A stretch of DNA of 64,000 nucleotides from Tolypeutes matacus (GCA_026826555.1 JAKSZT010053837.1:3944520-4008519); one strand, 5' to 3'; counted from the stretch's first letter, positions 33,116-44,236 are shown. Program-made: numbers and translations. The notes: a model not told the origin generated them from the letters alone.

Positions 33116-33359
33116 CTTTCTAAACTTTATTTTGTACATTTGATAATTGAAAATGTAAAGAATTAAAAACTAAAAAGAAAACACAGTTGAATAAAAATAC
33201 ACATTTCTCAGTTAAATGTACTAGATACATATAATTTTTTTTTTGAATTATACAATATGTTACACAATATATTTGGTTCATAGTAACGCAATCTTACAGT
33301 ATTTGTCCTTTTGTGTCTGGCTTGCTTCACTCAACATAATGTCCTCCAGGTTTATCCAT
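33116..33359 (-). mobile_element. 5'-truncated L1 3' end
   Basis: Matches the 3' ends of L1 copies 1 and 2 (TTTGTACATTTGATAATTG, ATATGTTACACAATATATTT, TGTCCTCCAGGTTTATCC). It is only 244 bp. The TSD GGGCAATTTCTATT is perfect (33102-33115, 33360-33373). It is a typical short L1 insertion of the same young family. Confidence 0.93.
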
Positions 33360-34310
33360 GGGCAATTTCTATTGACCTATCTTCAAGTTTACTGATTCTT
33401 TCCTTACCTGTGTTGAATCTACTGGTGAGCCCATTAAAGTCATTAATTGTCCATTACCGGGCTTTTTAAAAAATTGCAATCACTTGGGGTTTCCTTTGCA
33501 TTGCTCCCCATGACAAATGTGTCTCTTTCAGCTCTCCCAGCTGAATTCCACTCTTGGTTTTTAAGTCAATTATTTTTAGCATGGAGGTGGGAGGTAGGAG
33601 AGGGGGACAGTCTATGATGTTCAGATTAAGTCACAGCCTTCAATAGCCACTTTGAATCTGGGTCTTGGGGTATGGGCTTCATAAGTGTGCTTGTCTCTCC
33701 TGAAGATGTAGTACTAGACCAAGTACATATATATTCCTGCTCTCCTCCAGAGGGTGGAGCACTCATATTTTCTTAAGAGTTTTTATTGATTCTTCCATTG
33801 CAGATTAAGGCTTTTGTTCCATAGGGAAGATAGGAGAGATAGGTTGGGGTGGAGTATCAGCAGTGGTTGCTGTTTCCCTTTCCCAGCCAGCACTGTGAGG
33901 GAATTTTTCTCAGGCTTCTGCCTACTTTTCATTGTGAGTGCCTGGTTGGTTTTCTGGAGGAAAATCCTGCAAGAGTGTGAAAACCCTATTCATCTGTGTC
34001 TTTCAGGAGTTTCATGTTCTCACTCTCGCCCGTAACTAGCCTTTAGCATTTTGTTATATATTCCTAGCTGAATCTTCTAATTGGTTTATATGGCACGTGG
34101 AAGCATCTGCTCAGTGTAAGCAAATGCTCAGATATTGTTTTTCTCTGTCTCCCTCCAGATTTCACATTAGTTATTTACCCTATAACCCTCGTTCTCTGAT
34201 GGGTTCAAGAAAAGTCATCAATTTGTCCACCTTTTTTTTCTCATTGTAAGCATGGAAGTGACATTCTTTCCAGATATCTATATCTCTGGGCTAAAACTGG
34301 AAGCCAAGAA

Positions 34311-35020
34311 TGCCCTATTAATGACTCAGTGTGGTGGCAACTGAGTGGCAACACTTTGTGGGGGCTGAGGTAATGTCCTCTACTCTTGTAATTAGAGAAG
34401 CAGTGGTTGGTCTGATTCAGTGACAAAATAAAATTCACATGTCTCAAAATCAAGATAGAAATGGGAGTGGCTCCTTTCACAATTACACTTAATGTTCCAC
34501 TTTTGATAATTTTGCTTCGCATCCTCACAATTCTAGGGTCTACTGGTCTGGAAGTCTTAATTCCCAAGGGAAGAATGCTTTGTCAGTGGACAAAACATTG
34601 ATTCCATTAACAGGAAGTCACTTGGCCTTTTTGGGTTCTTGCCAGTGAACCAACAGGCAAAGAGGAAATTATTGTACTGGCTGGGTGATTGATACTATTA
34701 AGGAGAAATTGGATTGCTGCTACATAAAGGGCTTTAGGAGAATTATGTCTGGAATACAGTAGATGGTCTAGGGATGCCTATTAGTACACCTAACGGAATA
34801 TTACCATCCAATAAAGTCAGGAATGTTAATGACACAGACCTTTCAGGAATAAATGTTTGGATCATTCTATCAGGTAAAGAAACACAACCGGTGGAGGGTA
34901 ATGGCAATATGTAATGGGTAGCAGAGGAAGAAAGTGACTAATTACAGAAACAAGGACCATAGTAATGAATATTTCTTCCTTCCTTTGATATATGTTATTT
35001 TTCTTTTTTTCCTCCCATTT
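34311..35020 (+). other. Possible ERVL-derived sequence, unproven
   Basis: This follows the 5' end of the inserted older L1 and could be the continuation of the ERVL block that stops at 31905. The text is not distinctive enough to assign. Confidence 0.25.
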
Positions 35021-35915
35021 AGCTAATATCTAATATAAGGTATGCAAATAAAGGGAAAGTATGACTCAGCTGTAAGACTAATTAACATCATCCAAAGTTG
35101 AACATACTGACTTTTTAAAAGCATGTTTTTGGTTGTAGGAAGGATAGTTGGATAGTTGTTTCATGTTAGGCAGAAGCACAATTTTTCTATTGGTTTATTT
35201 AAATGTTAACTATGGCTAAAAGTGGTATATATGGATGCCAGGTTGAAAAGGGGTGGATTTTGGAGTGTATTGTATCACTGTGGTTACTATGAGATTATGT
35301 TTCCCATTCTGAAGGGCAGTAGTAAGAGGAAAATTCTCCCAGTGGACAGAATTTTGAATGGTACATTTGGCTGTCCACTTTGACTCTTGGAAGATAGAAG
35401 TGAAGTAGCAGCATTTTTTTCTTCTTTTTAATTAGAGAAGCTGTGGGTTGGTTTACAGAAAAATCATGCATAAAATATAGGGTTCCCATATAGCACAAAT
35501 GATTATCCACCAACTTCAAAGTGCCATCTCCACTTTGAGAAATGTGGGTTTCACTGTCAAGTACACAGGTCTCCTTCAACTCCTTCTAAGAAGACAATTT
35601 TGCTCAAAGAAAATGTCTCCTTCCAGTTAAAGCAACTCCATTAACTCAAAGAAGTTCATCTTCTGATTAATAGGAACTTTGTAATCAAAGATATTTATCC
35701 TTCAAAAATATAACTGCTTCTTCTAGTAGGAGAGGATGAGCTCTGGCTGTGCCACGGTTTAGGTTGAGGTTTGGGGTATCCCAGGGGCTTGGGCTTTGAG
35801 AAGTAAGGGGACAGCTTCAACTTAATTGAGCTGCCTTCCTTTGGCTACTCAAGGTTCATGGAGGGAGGTGGAGATGAACTTTTGCAAACCCACCACCATC
35901 CAAGGTTCCTTCTCA
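35021..35915. other. Mostly unassigned sequence
   Basis: A short repeat-A-like piece (TTTACAGAAAAATCATGC, AGGGTTCCCATATAGC) lies at about 35430-35515. Nothing else was recognised. Confidence 0.35.
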
Positions 35916-36509
35916 ACCTGTTAAGATGATATGGCTAGTGATTTCACATAGGACAAAGAAATCAACCCTCAATCAATGGTGGGAGTGTTCAAGGTGCAGT
36001 CACACAGGTGCCTGTTTCCCTAAGCCACGGCTGGAAGCAGTTCTTTATAACAATCAAAAGCAAGCCTTTATTAACCTTGAGGGTGCTCCAGATGGGCGCC
36101 CAGTCTACCATGCGATTGGAGTTGAAGTCCAACACTTCCTCCCCGAGGCAGGCGCAAAGCGCGGCAGCGACATTGAGTCCTACAGCTCACAGGTGCTCTT
36201 AGTCCGAACAGCTGTGCAGCTTCACCGAGTGGATCATGGCGACAGGGGCAGGATTTGGAGGTCACTTGCCACAGAGACAACCCACAATCCCCTAGGAGCC
36301 CAGGCCTCGCTGCCCACCTCCCTCTGGTGCCTATGGCCAGCCAGCTGCAGCTCCATGCCTTGTGCAGAAAGAAAAGAACAGGGCCCTAGCCCAGGCTAGT
36401 CTGAGCCCTCCATGTTTCCCCGCCGCTCCGGCCCCCTTATAGTCTTCCCTGGGAGGAGCGGGGATGCATGGAGGATGTGATACAGTTAGGTTCAAGCGGT
36501 GGGAGGGGA
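35916..36509 (-). mobile_element. GC-rich LTR-like element
   Basis: On the minus strand a TATA-like GACTATAAGG (about 36436-36444) in GC-rich text is followed by a poly(A) signal AATAAA (complement at 36067-36072) about 365 bp downstream, then U5-like text. The right border meets old L1 at 36510. The left border is uncertain and no TSD was found. The 157-aa plus-strand frame 35926-36399 crosses it antisense, shows no known domain and is judged spurious. Confidence 0.4.
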
Positions 36510-37148
36510 CTTTTGCCCATTTTTAAATTGAATTGTTTGTCTTTCTGTTGTTGAGTTGAAGGATTTCTTTATGTACTGTGGATATGAAACCTTTATGGGA
36601 TATGTGGTTTCCAAATATTTTCTCCTATTGTGTAGGTAGTCAATTATTTTCATGATAAAGTCTTTTGAGGCACAAAAATTTTATTTTTGATGAGGTTCCC
36701 TCTATCTATTTCTTCTTTTGTTTCTTGTACTTTGGGTGTAACATCTAAGAAAACACTGTATAATGTTTTCCTATATTTTTTTTTCTTGGAATTTTATTGT
36801 TCTGGCTTTTATGTTTGTCTTTGATCCATTTTGAGTATATTTTTGTATGGTGTGAGGTAGGGGTCCACCTTCATTCTTTTGCAAATGAAGATCTGGTTTT
36901 CCTAGCACCACTTGTTGGAGACTGTTCTTTCCCAGTTGAATAGTGTTTGCCCCCTTGTCAAAAGTCAGTTGAGGGGTCGGATGTAGCTCAACTGGTTGGG
37001 CATCCGTCTCCCATATGGAGGGACCCGGGTTCGATCCCCGGGACCTCCCGGTAAAAAGAAAAAAAAGTCAGTTGACCATAGATGTGACAGTTTACTTCTG
37101 AAATCTCAATTTGATTCCATTGGTCTATATGTCTGTCCCTGTGCCACA
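36510..37148 (-). mobile_element. Older L1 ORF2 fragment (3' part)
   Basis: Antisense ORF2 landmarks: TTTTGCCCATTTTTAAATTG, CCTTTATGGGATATGTGG, TTGATCCATTTTGAGTATAT, CTAGCACCACTTGTTGGAG and CCATTGGTCTATATGTCTG. The element resumes at 44237 on the other side of a nest. About 0.45 kb expected between the two halves is missing. Confidence 0.75.
36973..37062 (+). mobile_element. Short young DAS-type SINE
   Basis: Head GATGTAGCTCAACTGGTTGG with a canonical B box GGTTCGATCCC and a short A-rich tail. It is nearly a bare tRNA-like unit. The TSD AAAAGTCAGTTGA is perfect (36960-36972, 37063-37075). Confidence 0.96.
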
Positions 37149-37872
37149 TTTTTAAAAGGATTTATTTATTTATTTGCTTTTATCCATTTTTACCCCGCCC
37201 CCCCGCCCATTTTTGCTGTTTTTGTGTCCATTCACTGGGTAACACTCTGTGTCTGTTTCCTGCCCTCTCTTTTCATCCTTCTCCCCATCTTCACTGGGAT
37301 TCGATCCTCGGAACCTCTGATGTGGGAGAGAGGTGTCCTACTGCCTGTGCCACCTTAGTTCCTGGTTTTTCGGTGCATCATGTCTTGGCTCTCCCTTTGT
37401 CACTCTCCTGTTACGTCATCATCTTGCTGTGTTGCTCACGGGGTCTGACAGCGCACCCATGCACAGGGCCTGACAGCGCACCTGCTCATGGGGCCTGGTG
37501 GTGCAGCTGCACACAGGGCCTAGGGGGCTCACCTGCTGATGGGGTCTGGCAGCACACCCATGCATGGGGCATGATGGCTCACCCACTCGCGGGGCCTAGT
37601 GGTGCACTCGTGCATGGGGCCTGATGGTGCACCCGCTCATGGGGCCTGGTGGCGCACCCACTCGTGGGGCCTGGTGGCACGCCTGTGCATGGGGCCTGGG
37701 GGGCTCACCCACGTACGGGGCCTGGCGGTGCACCCGCGTACAGGGCCTGGTGGCCCATGCGCCCTCTCTATTTTTCTTTCTTTTCCTTTTTACTGGGAGG
37801 TCCCGGGGATCGAATCCAGTTACTTCCATATAGGAGACGGATGCCCAACCATTTGAGCCACATCCGTCCCCC
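37149..37872 (-). mobile_element. Composite DAS SINE with expanded minisatellite (SINE-VNTR)
   Basis: Minus strand: a tRNA-like head (GATGTGGCTCAAATGGTTGG, B box GGATTCGATCCCC) and an A-rich linker (37772-37790) come first. A 13-unit 25-bp minisatellite (37441-37763) and a segment with ACGTAACAGGAGAGTGAC follow. The second tRNA-like unit with CCGAGGATCGAATCCC (about 37300) and an AATAAATAAATAAATCC tail end it. The same backbone at 27521 and 56615 has only one to two minisatellite units. No clear TSD was found. Confidence 0.88.
37441..37763. repeat. 25-bp minisatellite, 13 units
   Basis: Units of 25 bp (two of 26) have the consensus GGGCCTGGTGGYGCACCC followed by RYTCATG. The last unit is partial. 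They are GC-rich and 70-90% alike by eye. Because 25 is not a multiple of 3, all three frames stay open and give repetitive Gly/Pro/His/Trp proteins that are artefacts. Confidence 0.95.
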
Positions 37873-38062
37873 TCCTATATCTCTCTCTCTTTTTTTTTTT
37901 TTTACTTTATTTTGTACATTTAATAATTGAAAACATAAACAATTAAAAACTAAAAAGTAAGCGCAGATGAATAAATATATACATTTCTCAATTAAATGTA
38001 ATGGATACATGTAAAAAAAAATTTTTTTTTAATCAAACAATATATTACACAATATATTTGGT

Positions 38063-41000
38063 TCACAGTAATGCATTCGTAAAGTATTTGTCCTTTTGTG
38101 TCTGGCTTGCTTCACTCAACATAATGTCCTCCAGGTTCATCCATGTTGCAATATGCTTTATGACTTCATTTCTTCTTACAGCTGCATAATATTCCATCGT
38201 GTGAATAGACCACAGTTTGTTTATCCATTTATCTGTTGATGGACACCTAGGTTGTTTCCAACTTTTGGCAATGGTGAATAATGTGGCTATGAACATCGGT
38301 GTGCAGATGTCTGTTCGTGTCACTGCTCTCAGTTCTTCTGGGTATACACCCAGTAGTGGTATTGCAGGGTCACACGGCAAGTCTATATTCAACTTCTTTA
38401 GGAACTGCCAAACAGTCTTCCATAGTGGTTGTACCATCCAGCATTCCCACCAACAGTGAAGAAGTGTTCCTATCTCTCCACATCCTCTCCAACACTTGTA
38501 GTTCTCTGTTTTTTTAATAGTGTCCATTCTGATAGGTGTGAAATGATATCTCATTGTAGTTTTGGTTTGCATTTCCCTAATCATGAGTGATGTTGAGCAT
38601 TTCTTCATGTGTTTTTTTGCCATTTGTATTTCTTCTTTGGAGAAATGTCTAGTCAAGTCTTTGGCCCACTTTTTAATTGGGTCATTTGTGTTTTTATTGT
38701 TGAGTTGTAACATCTCTTTATATATCCTTATCAGATATGTGATTTCCAAATATTTTTTCCCATTGAGTTGGCTGCCTTTTCACCCTTCTGACAAAGTCCT
38801 GTGAGGTGCAAAAGTGTTTAATTTTGAGGAGGTCCCATTTATCTACTTTTTCTTTTGTTGCAAGTGCTTTGGGTGTGAGGGCCAAGAAACCACCACCTAC
38901 TACAAGGTCTTGAAGATGTTTCCCTACATTTTCTTCTAGAAGTTTTATGGTCCTGGCTTTTATATTTAGATTTTTTATCCATTTTGAGCTGATTCTTGTA
39001 TAGGGGGTGAGATAGGGGAACTCTTTCATTCTTTTGGTTATAGATATCCAGTTCTCCCAACACCATTTGTTGAAGAGACTTTTTTCCCATCTGTGTGGGC
39101 TTGGTAGGTTTGTCAAAAACCAGTTGACTGTATAGGTGAGGGTTGATTTCTGGATTCTCAATTCCATTCCACTGATCGATATTTTATCTTTATGCCAGTA
39201 CCATTCTGTTTTGACCACTGTAGCTTTGTAATATGTTTCAAGGTCTGGCAGTGAAATTCCTCCCACATTGCTCTTCTTTTTTAGAATGCTTTTGGCTATT
39301 AGGGTGCACTTACCCTTCCAGATGAATTTGGTAATTGCCTTCTCTAATTCTGTAAAGTAAGCTGTTGGGATTTTGATTGGTATTGCATTGAATCTATAAA
39401 TCAGTTTGGGCAAGATTGACATCTTCACGATATTTATCCTTCCAATCCATGAACACGGAATGTCTTTCCATTTGTTTGGGTCTTTTAAATTTTCTTTTAG
39501 CATTGTTTTGTAGTTTTCTGCATATAGGCCCTGTACTTCCTTGGTTAAATTAACTCCTAGGTATTTGAGTCTTTTTGTTGTTATTGAAAATGGAATTTTC
39601 CTCCTGATTTCCTCCTCAGACTGTTCAGTACTAGTGTACAAAAACATTACTGATTTTTGAGTGTTGATCTTATATCCTGCCACTTTGCTGAACTCATTTA
39701 TTAGTTCAAGTAGCTTTGTTGTGGATACTTCAGGATTTTGTAAATACAGGATCATGTCATCCGCAAACAGTGAGAGTTTTACTTCCTCTTTTCCTATTTG
39801 GATGCCTTTAATTTTTTTGTCTTGTCTAATTGCCCTAGCTAGAACTTCTAGTACAATGTTGAATAACAATGGTGACAGTGGGCATCCTTGTCTTGTTCCT
39901 GATCTTAGGGGGAAAGCTTTCAACCTTTCCCCATTGAGTATGATGTTGGCTGTGGGTTTTTCATTATGCCTTTTATCATATTGAGGAATTTTCCTTTTAT
40001 TCCTATCTTTTGAAGTATTTTTATCAAAAAAGGATGTTGAATTTTGTCGATTGCCTTTTCTGCATCTATTGAGATGATCATGTGGTTTTTTTCCTTCAAT
40101 TTGTTAATGTGGGGTATTACATTGATTGATTTTCTTATGTTGAACGAGTGTTGCATACCAGGAATAAATCCCACTTGGTCATGATGTATAAGTCTTTTGA
40201 TATGCTGTTGGATTTGATTTGCAAGTATTTTGTTGAGAATTTTTGCATCTATGTTCATGAGAGAGATTGGTCTGTAATTTTCTTTTCTTGTGGAATCTTT
40301 ATCTGGCTTTGGTATTAGTGTGATGTTGGCTTCATAAAATGTGTTGGGTAATTTTCCCTCCTCTTCAATTTTTTGGAAGAGTTTAAACAGGATTGGTGTT
40401 AATTCTTTTAGAAATGCTTGGTAGAACTCACCTGTGAAGCCATCTGGTCCTGGACTTTTCTTTGCTGGGAGATTTTTGATGATGGATTCAATCTCCTTAA
40501 TTGTGATTGGTTTGTTAAGTTCTTGTATTTCTTGTTGTGTCAGTGTAGGTTGGTTATGAGTTTCTAGAAATTTGTCCATTGCATCCACGTTGTCTAGTTT
40601 GTTGGCATATAGTTTCTCATAATATCCTCTTATGATTCTTTTTGTTTCTGTGAGGCCATTTGTAATTTCCCCCCTTTCATTTCTTATTGTTTTTATTTGC
40701 ATCTTCTCTCTTTTTTTCTTTGTTAGTCTAGCGAGGGGTTTGTCAATTTTATTGATCTTCTCAAAGAACCAGCTTTTGGTTTTGTTGATTTTCTCTATTA
40801 CTTTTCTGTTCTCATTTTCATTTATTTCTGCTCTAATCTTTATGATTTCTTTCCTTCTTTTTGCTTTGGGATTGGTTTGCTGTTCTTTTTCTAGTTTCTC
40901 AAGTTGTTCAGTTAAATCTTTGAGTTCAGCTCTTTCTTGTTTCTTAATATAGGCATTTAGGGCTATAAATTTCCCTCTCAAGACTGCCTTTGCTGTATCC

Positions 41001-41861
41001 CATAAGTTTTGATATGTTGTGTTCTCATTTTCATTTGTCTCAGTATATTTACTGATTTCACTTGAAATTTCTTCTTTGACCCACTGAATATTTAGGAGTG
41101 TCTTGTTCAGTCTCCACACATTTGCAAATATATTTTTTTCCTTTCTGTTATTGATTTCTAGTTTCATTCCATTATGATCTGAGAAGGTGCTTTGTATAAT
41201 TTCAATCTTTTTATATTTATTGAGAGCTGTATTGTGACCTAACATGTGTTCTATCCTGGAGAAAGATCCATGGGCACTTGAGAAGAATGTATAACGTGCT
41301 TAGTTTGGATGCAGTGTTCTGTATATGTCTGTTAGGTCTAACTTGTTTATCATATTGTTCAATTTCTCTGTTTCCTTGTTGATCTTTTGTCTAGTTGTTC
41401 TATCTAATGATGTTAGAGGGGCGTTGACGTCTCCGACGATTATTGCAGAAATGTCTATTTCTCCCTTCAGTTTTGCCAGAGTTTGTCTCATATATTTTGG
41501 GGCACCCTTGTTTGGTGCGTAGATATTTATGACTGTTATATCTTTGGAGGATCGTCCCTTTTATTAATATATAATGGCCTTCTGCATCTCTTATCACTTT
41601 TTTGCATTTGAAGTCTGTTTTGTCTGATATTAGTATAGCTACCCCTGCTCTTTTCTGTTTACTATTCACGTGGAGTATCTTTTTCCAACCTTTTACTTTC
41701 AGCTGGCTTGTATCCTTGGGTCTGAGATGAGTTTCTTGTAAGCAGCATATGGATGGCTCATGTTTTTTTATCCATTCTGTCAGCCTGTATCTTTTGATTG
41801 GGGAATTTAATCCATTCACATTCAATGATATTACTGAAAATGCACTATTTATTTCCCTCAT
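38063..41861 (-). pseudogene. L1 ORF2 pseudogene, copy 2 (endonuclease and reverse transcriptase)
   Basis: The start MREINSAFSV is at 41861. About 1,266 codons are spanned, near the usual 1,275 of L1 ORF2. Endonuclease: SLNVNGLN and [61 protein letters not shown] and the catalytic FADD at 39756-39767. C-terminal: HCWWECKM-like Cys/His text (here [13 protein letters not shown]). Against copy 1 four lesions are visible: a 2-bp loss near 41543, TCA to TAA at about 41302, a 2-bp loss near 39973 and a 14-bp loss near 38727. It is inactive as it stands. Confidence 0.93.
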
Positions 41862-41942
41862 TGTATTCTTTGGTTTTCATATGTCATCTTGTTTTTGTCT
41901 CTCTTTTTACTCTTTTGGTTATCCTTTCTGCTTTTCTTTCTT

Positions 41943-42939
41943 CTATACTCTCCTCCAAGTCTCTCTCTCCTGTCTTTTTCTTTCAGGTTCTAAGGCTTCC
42001 TTTAATATTTCCTGCAAAGGTGGATTCTTTTTTGCAAACTCTCTTAGTTTCTGTTTGTTTGTGAATACTTTATATTCACCTTCATATTTGAAGGACAGTT
42101 TTTCTGGATAAAGAATTCTTGGCTGGCAGTTTTTCTCTTTCAGTTTCCTAATTGTATCATACCACTGTCTTCTCACCTCCATGGTTTCTGAAGAGAAATC
42201 TGCACTAAGTCTTACTGGACGTCCTTTGTACGTGATCATTTGCTTCTCTCTTGCTGCTCTGAGAATTTTCTCTTTATATTTTACATTTGACATTCTGAAT
42301 AATATGTGTCTTGGCATAGGTCTATTTGGATTTATTCTTATTGGGATACGGTGTGCTTCTTGGACATGTAAGTTCATTTCTTTCGTGAGAGTTGGGATAT
42401 TTTCAGCTATTATTTCCTCAGATACCCTTTCTGCCCCTTTTCCTTTCTCTTTTCCTTCTGGAACTCCCATGACACGTATATTCTTGCGTTTTGTATTGTC
42501 ATTCAAATCTCTGATCCCCTGCTCAATTTTTTCCATTCTTTTCTCTCTCTGTTCTTTTCTCTCTTCAATTTTAGCTGCTCTGTCTTCAGTATTCAGTATC
42601 ACTTATTCTTTCTTCTATCATTTCGAGTCTGCTGTTGTATGCTTCAAATGTAGTTTTTACTTCACCTATTGTGTCTTTCATTCCCATGAACTCCGTTACT
42701 TTTCTGTTCAGTGTTTCAAATTCTTCTTTGCATTCGCTCAATGACTTCTTGATTTCATTGATCTCTTAAACTATATTCTCTTTAATCTCATTAATTTGAT
42801 TTTGGAAATTTGTGCTCATCTCACTGATTAGTTCTCTCAAATTCTGCATCTCTTCTGGGACTTTGCTGTATTCCTTTTCTTGGGCCATGTCTCCTATTTT
42901 CTTAGTATGGCTTGTATACTTTTGCTGGTGCTTAGGCAT
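41943..42939 (-). pseudogene. L1 ORF1 pseudogene, copy 2
   Basis: It starts MPKHQQKYTSHTKK at 42939 and ends ERETWRRV at 41943. The N-terminal part is coiled-coil-like (EEMQNLRELISEMSTNFQNQ). The RRM segment has NTKRKNIRVMGVPEGKEKGK and the C-terminal domain has MPRHILFRMSNVKYKEKILR and YKGRPVRLSADFS. There are two lesions: a stop at 42766-42768 (GTT AAA to GTT TAA relative to copy 1) and a 7-bp tandem duplication at about 42587-42600 (CAGTATT CAGTATC). The last 219 codons form one open frame. Confidence 0.93.
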
Positions 42940-44049
42940 CTGGTTAGTTTGTATTTTACTTAGATGCTCTATCTCTTTCTCTTTTATGGAGGTTTAGTGG
43001 CAGGAGGCTGTGATTTTTGGCTCAACCTTGATTGTTAGGATTGTTCTGCTGGTTGCTCAAAACTGGGCACTGGACCCAGTAATTGGTTGTAGAGTCTTTT
43101 CCTAGGGACTTGGGCAGGGAGGCTATAGAGGCCAGGAAAAGGCTCTCTTACTTATTAATTTTCTTATGTGCACTTCCTTGGTTTGCCAGGAGATGGCGCT
43201 TGTTGGCAGCTCTCAGTTCAATGCCTGGTCGGAGCGTATTTGTTGTGACACAGGCCAGATCAATGTGATAGAGCTTCCTGTCTGGGGGCTAAGAGCCCTG
43301 TGATTCAAACTTTCTGAGACAGTCCTCCAGACTTCTCTCATAGCGCCCCCCTTTTCCCAGTAGGAAATATTTCCACTTCCTTCTGAATCATCAACAATCA
43401 CTCCCTATTAGTAGAGGAGGAGATTGGGAGGTTTGTATATCTTTAGCCCCTTGCAGGCTCCAAGGCAAACAATGGCGCAGCCCCACCCAGCCTGGAAGGG
43501 CTCTCGGGACAGGGCAGACCAAACCTGGGAGTCCAAAGCAGGGTCAGCCCCATGCTCTCTCTCCCCTCGCCCTTTGGAGTCCTCAACAATTAGTCCAGGT
43601 TAGAAGAGAGGGAGGTTGGGAGGGTCAGATTTCTCCAGTCCTTTCTAGGCTCCCAGGGCAAACCGCCATGTGGAAGGGTCCATGGGGCTCCGCAGTCCAA
43701 ATTTCAGGTCAAAAAGAACCTGAGTCAACCCAAGGCTGTGTCCCTCTCTCTCCCCTTTCCGGGAGTGGCAGATCCCTGAAGCCCCCTTTGTCTGTGGTCG
43801 CAGGCCCAGAAGCCCGAGAATTCTGGAGAGTGTGGGGGAGGGTGCCAGCAGCAGCAGAAGCTGCTACTTGCAACTCACGGTTCTGTTGGTGCTATTTCCC
43901 TCTTCTGTCCCTCTCTCCTCTGGGTGGTGTGCAGCCTTCACCTGCTGTCTTAAACCCTAGATCTTTTTCGGGGCTGTTTCTGCCTGTCCTCTAGCTATTT
44001 TTCTGGAGAAGAGATTCCCGTGTCTTACTAGTCCGCCATCTTCCCGGAA
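42940..44049 (-). promoter_or_regulatory. L1 5' UTR (inferred internal promoter), copy 2
   Basis: Colinear with 20723-21803, except for about 45-60 bp near 43400-43450 that copy 1 lacks. The outer end is GGGAAGATGGCGGACTAGTA on the minus strand. The outer half is GC-rich. Promoter function is inferred from L1 biology. Confidence 0.6.
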
Positions 44050-44091
44050 GTCTCTCTCTAGATTTATTCTTTTTTTTTTTTTTTTTTTTTT

Positions 44092-44221
44092 CAGGGCGCC
44101 AGGACCAACAATCACCAGCTGCCCTAGCAACAAAAATTATGCTCCCAAAATCTCTTGATGTCGATTCCGCACGAAGAGCAAACGAGGCGCCCTACGTGTG
44201 CCACTCATGACAGAAGCCCTT
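44092..44221 (-). pseudogene. U11 snRNA retropseudogene
   Basis: Read on the minus strand it follows U11 snRNA (5' splice-site recognition RNA of the minor, U12-dependent spliceosome) end to end. It has AAGGGCTTCTGTCATGAGTG, then GGCACACGTAGGGCG, then GTGCGGAATCGACATCAAG, then the Sm-like site AATTTTTGT (44130-44138 complement), then GGGCAGCTGGTGATTGTTGG and GGCGCCC. A poly(A) tail follows (T run 44070-44091). The TSD TCTAGATTTATTCTT is perfect (44057-44071, 44222-44236). The full length with tail and TSD marks an L1-mediated retrocopy. It lies 8 bp outside the 5' end of L1 copy 2. Confidence 0.93.
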
Positions 44222-44236
44222 TCTAGATTTATTCTT

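Larger units (their letters stand above)
31908..34310 (-). mobile_element. Older L1 ORF1 and 5' UTR, with three insertions
   Basis: Antisense L1 ORF1 landmarks: TTTTGAAGGATACCTTTGCT, TTGTCTTCTTGCATGTGTAG, GATTATGCTATGCCTAGG and TTCAGATATTTCCTTTGCC. Beyond 33480 the text continues like an old L1 5' UTR (CTCTGATGGGTTCAAGAAAA, TCTCATTGTAAGCATGGAAG). It is interrupted by a U1 retropseudogene, an LTR and a short L1 3' end. Confidence 0.6.
37890..44049 (-). mobile_element. Near full-length L1, copy 2
   Basis: Same family as copy 1 and colinear with it over 6.1 kb: 3' end with poly(A) at 37890-37904, ORF2 38063-41861, ORF1 41943-42939, 5' UTR 42940-44049. A possible TSD is TCTCTCTCT (about 37880-37889 and 44051-44059), but it lies in simple sequence. 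It is less damaged than copy 1 (longest ORF2 frames 441 and 401 codons). Confidence 0.94.

Noticed and set aside
35926..36399. 157-codon plus-strand open frame with start codon
   Set aside because: It lies antisense across a GC-rich LTR-like element, shows no recognisable domain and has no splice or promoter context.
37322..37856. Several overlapping open frames coding repetitive Gly/Pro/His/Trp proteins
   Set aside because: They come from the 25-bp minisatellite, which stays open in all frames. They have no start context or domain and lie inside a SINE composite.
38718..41245. Long open frames (401 and 441 codons) as a host gene
   Set aside because: They are the reverse transcriptase and C-terminal parts of L1 ORF2, interrupted by frameshifts.
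44092..44221. Functional U11 gene
   Set aside because: Poly(A) tail and a perfect target duplication mark a retrocopy, and no snRNA-type upstream element was seen in the flanking old L1.
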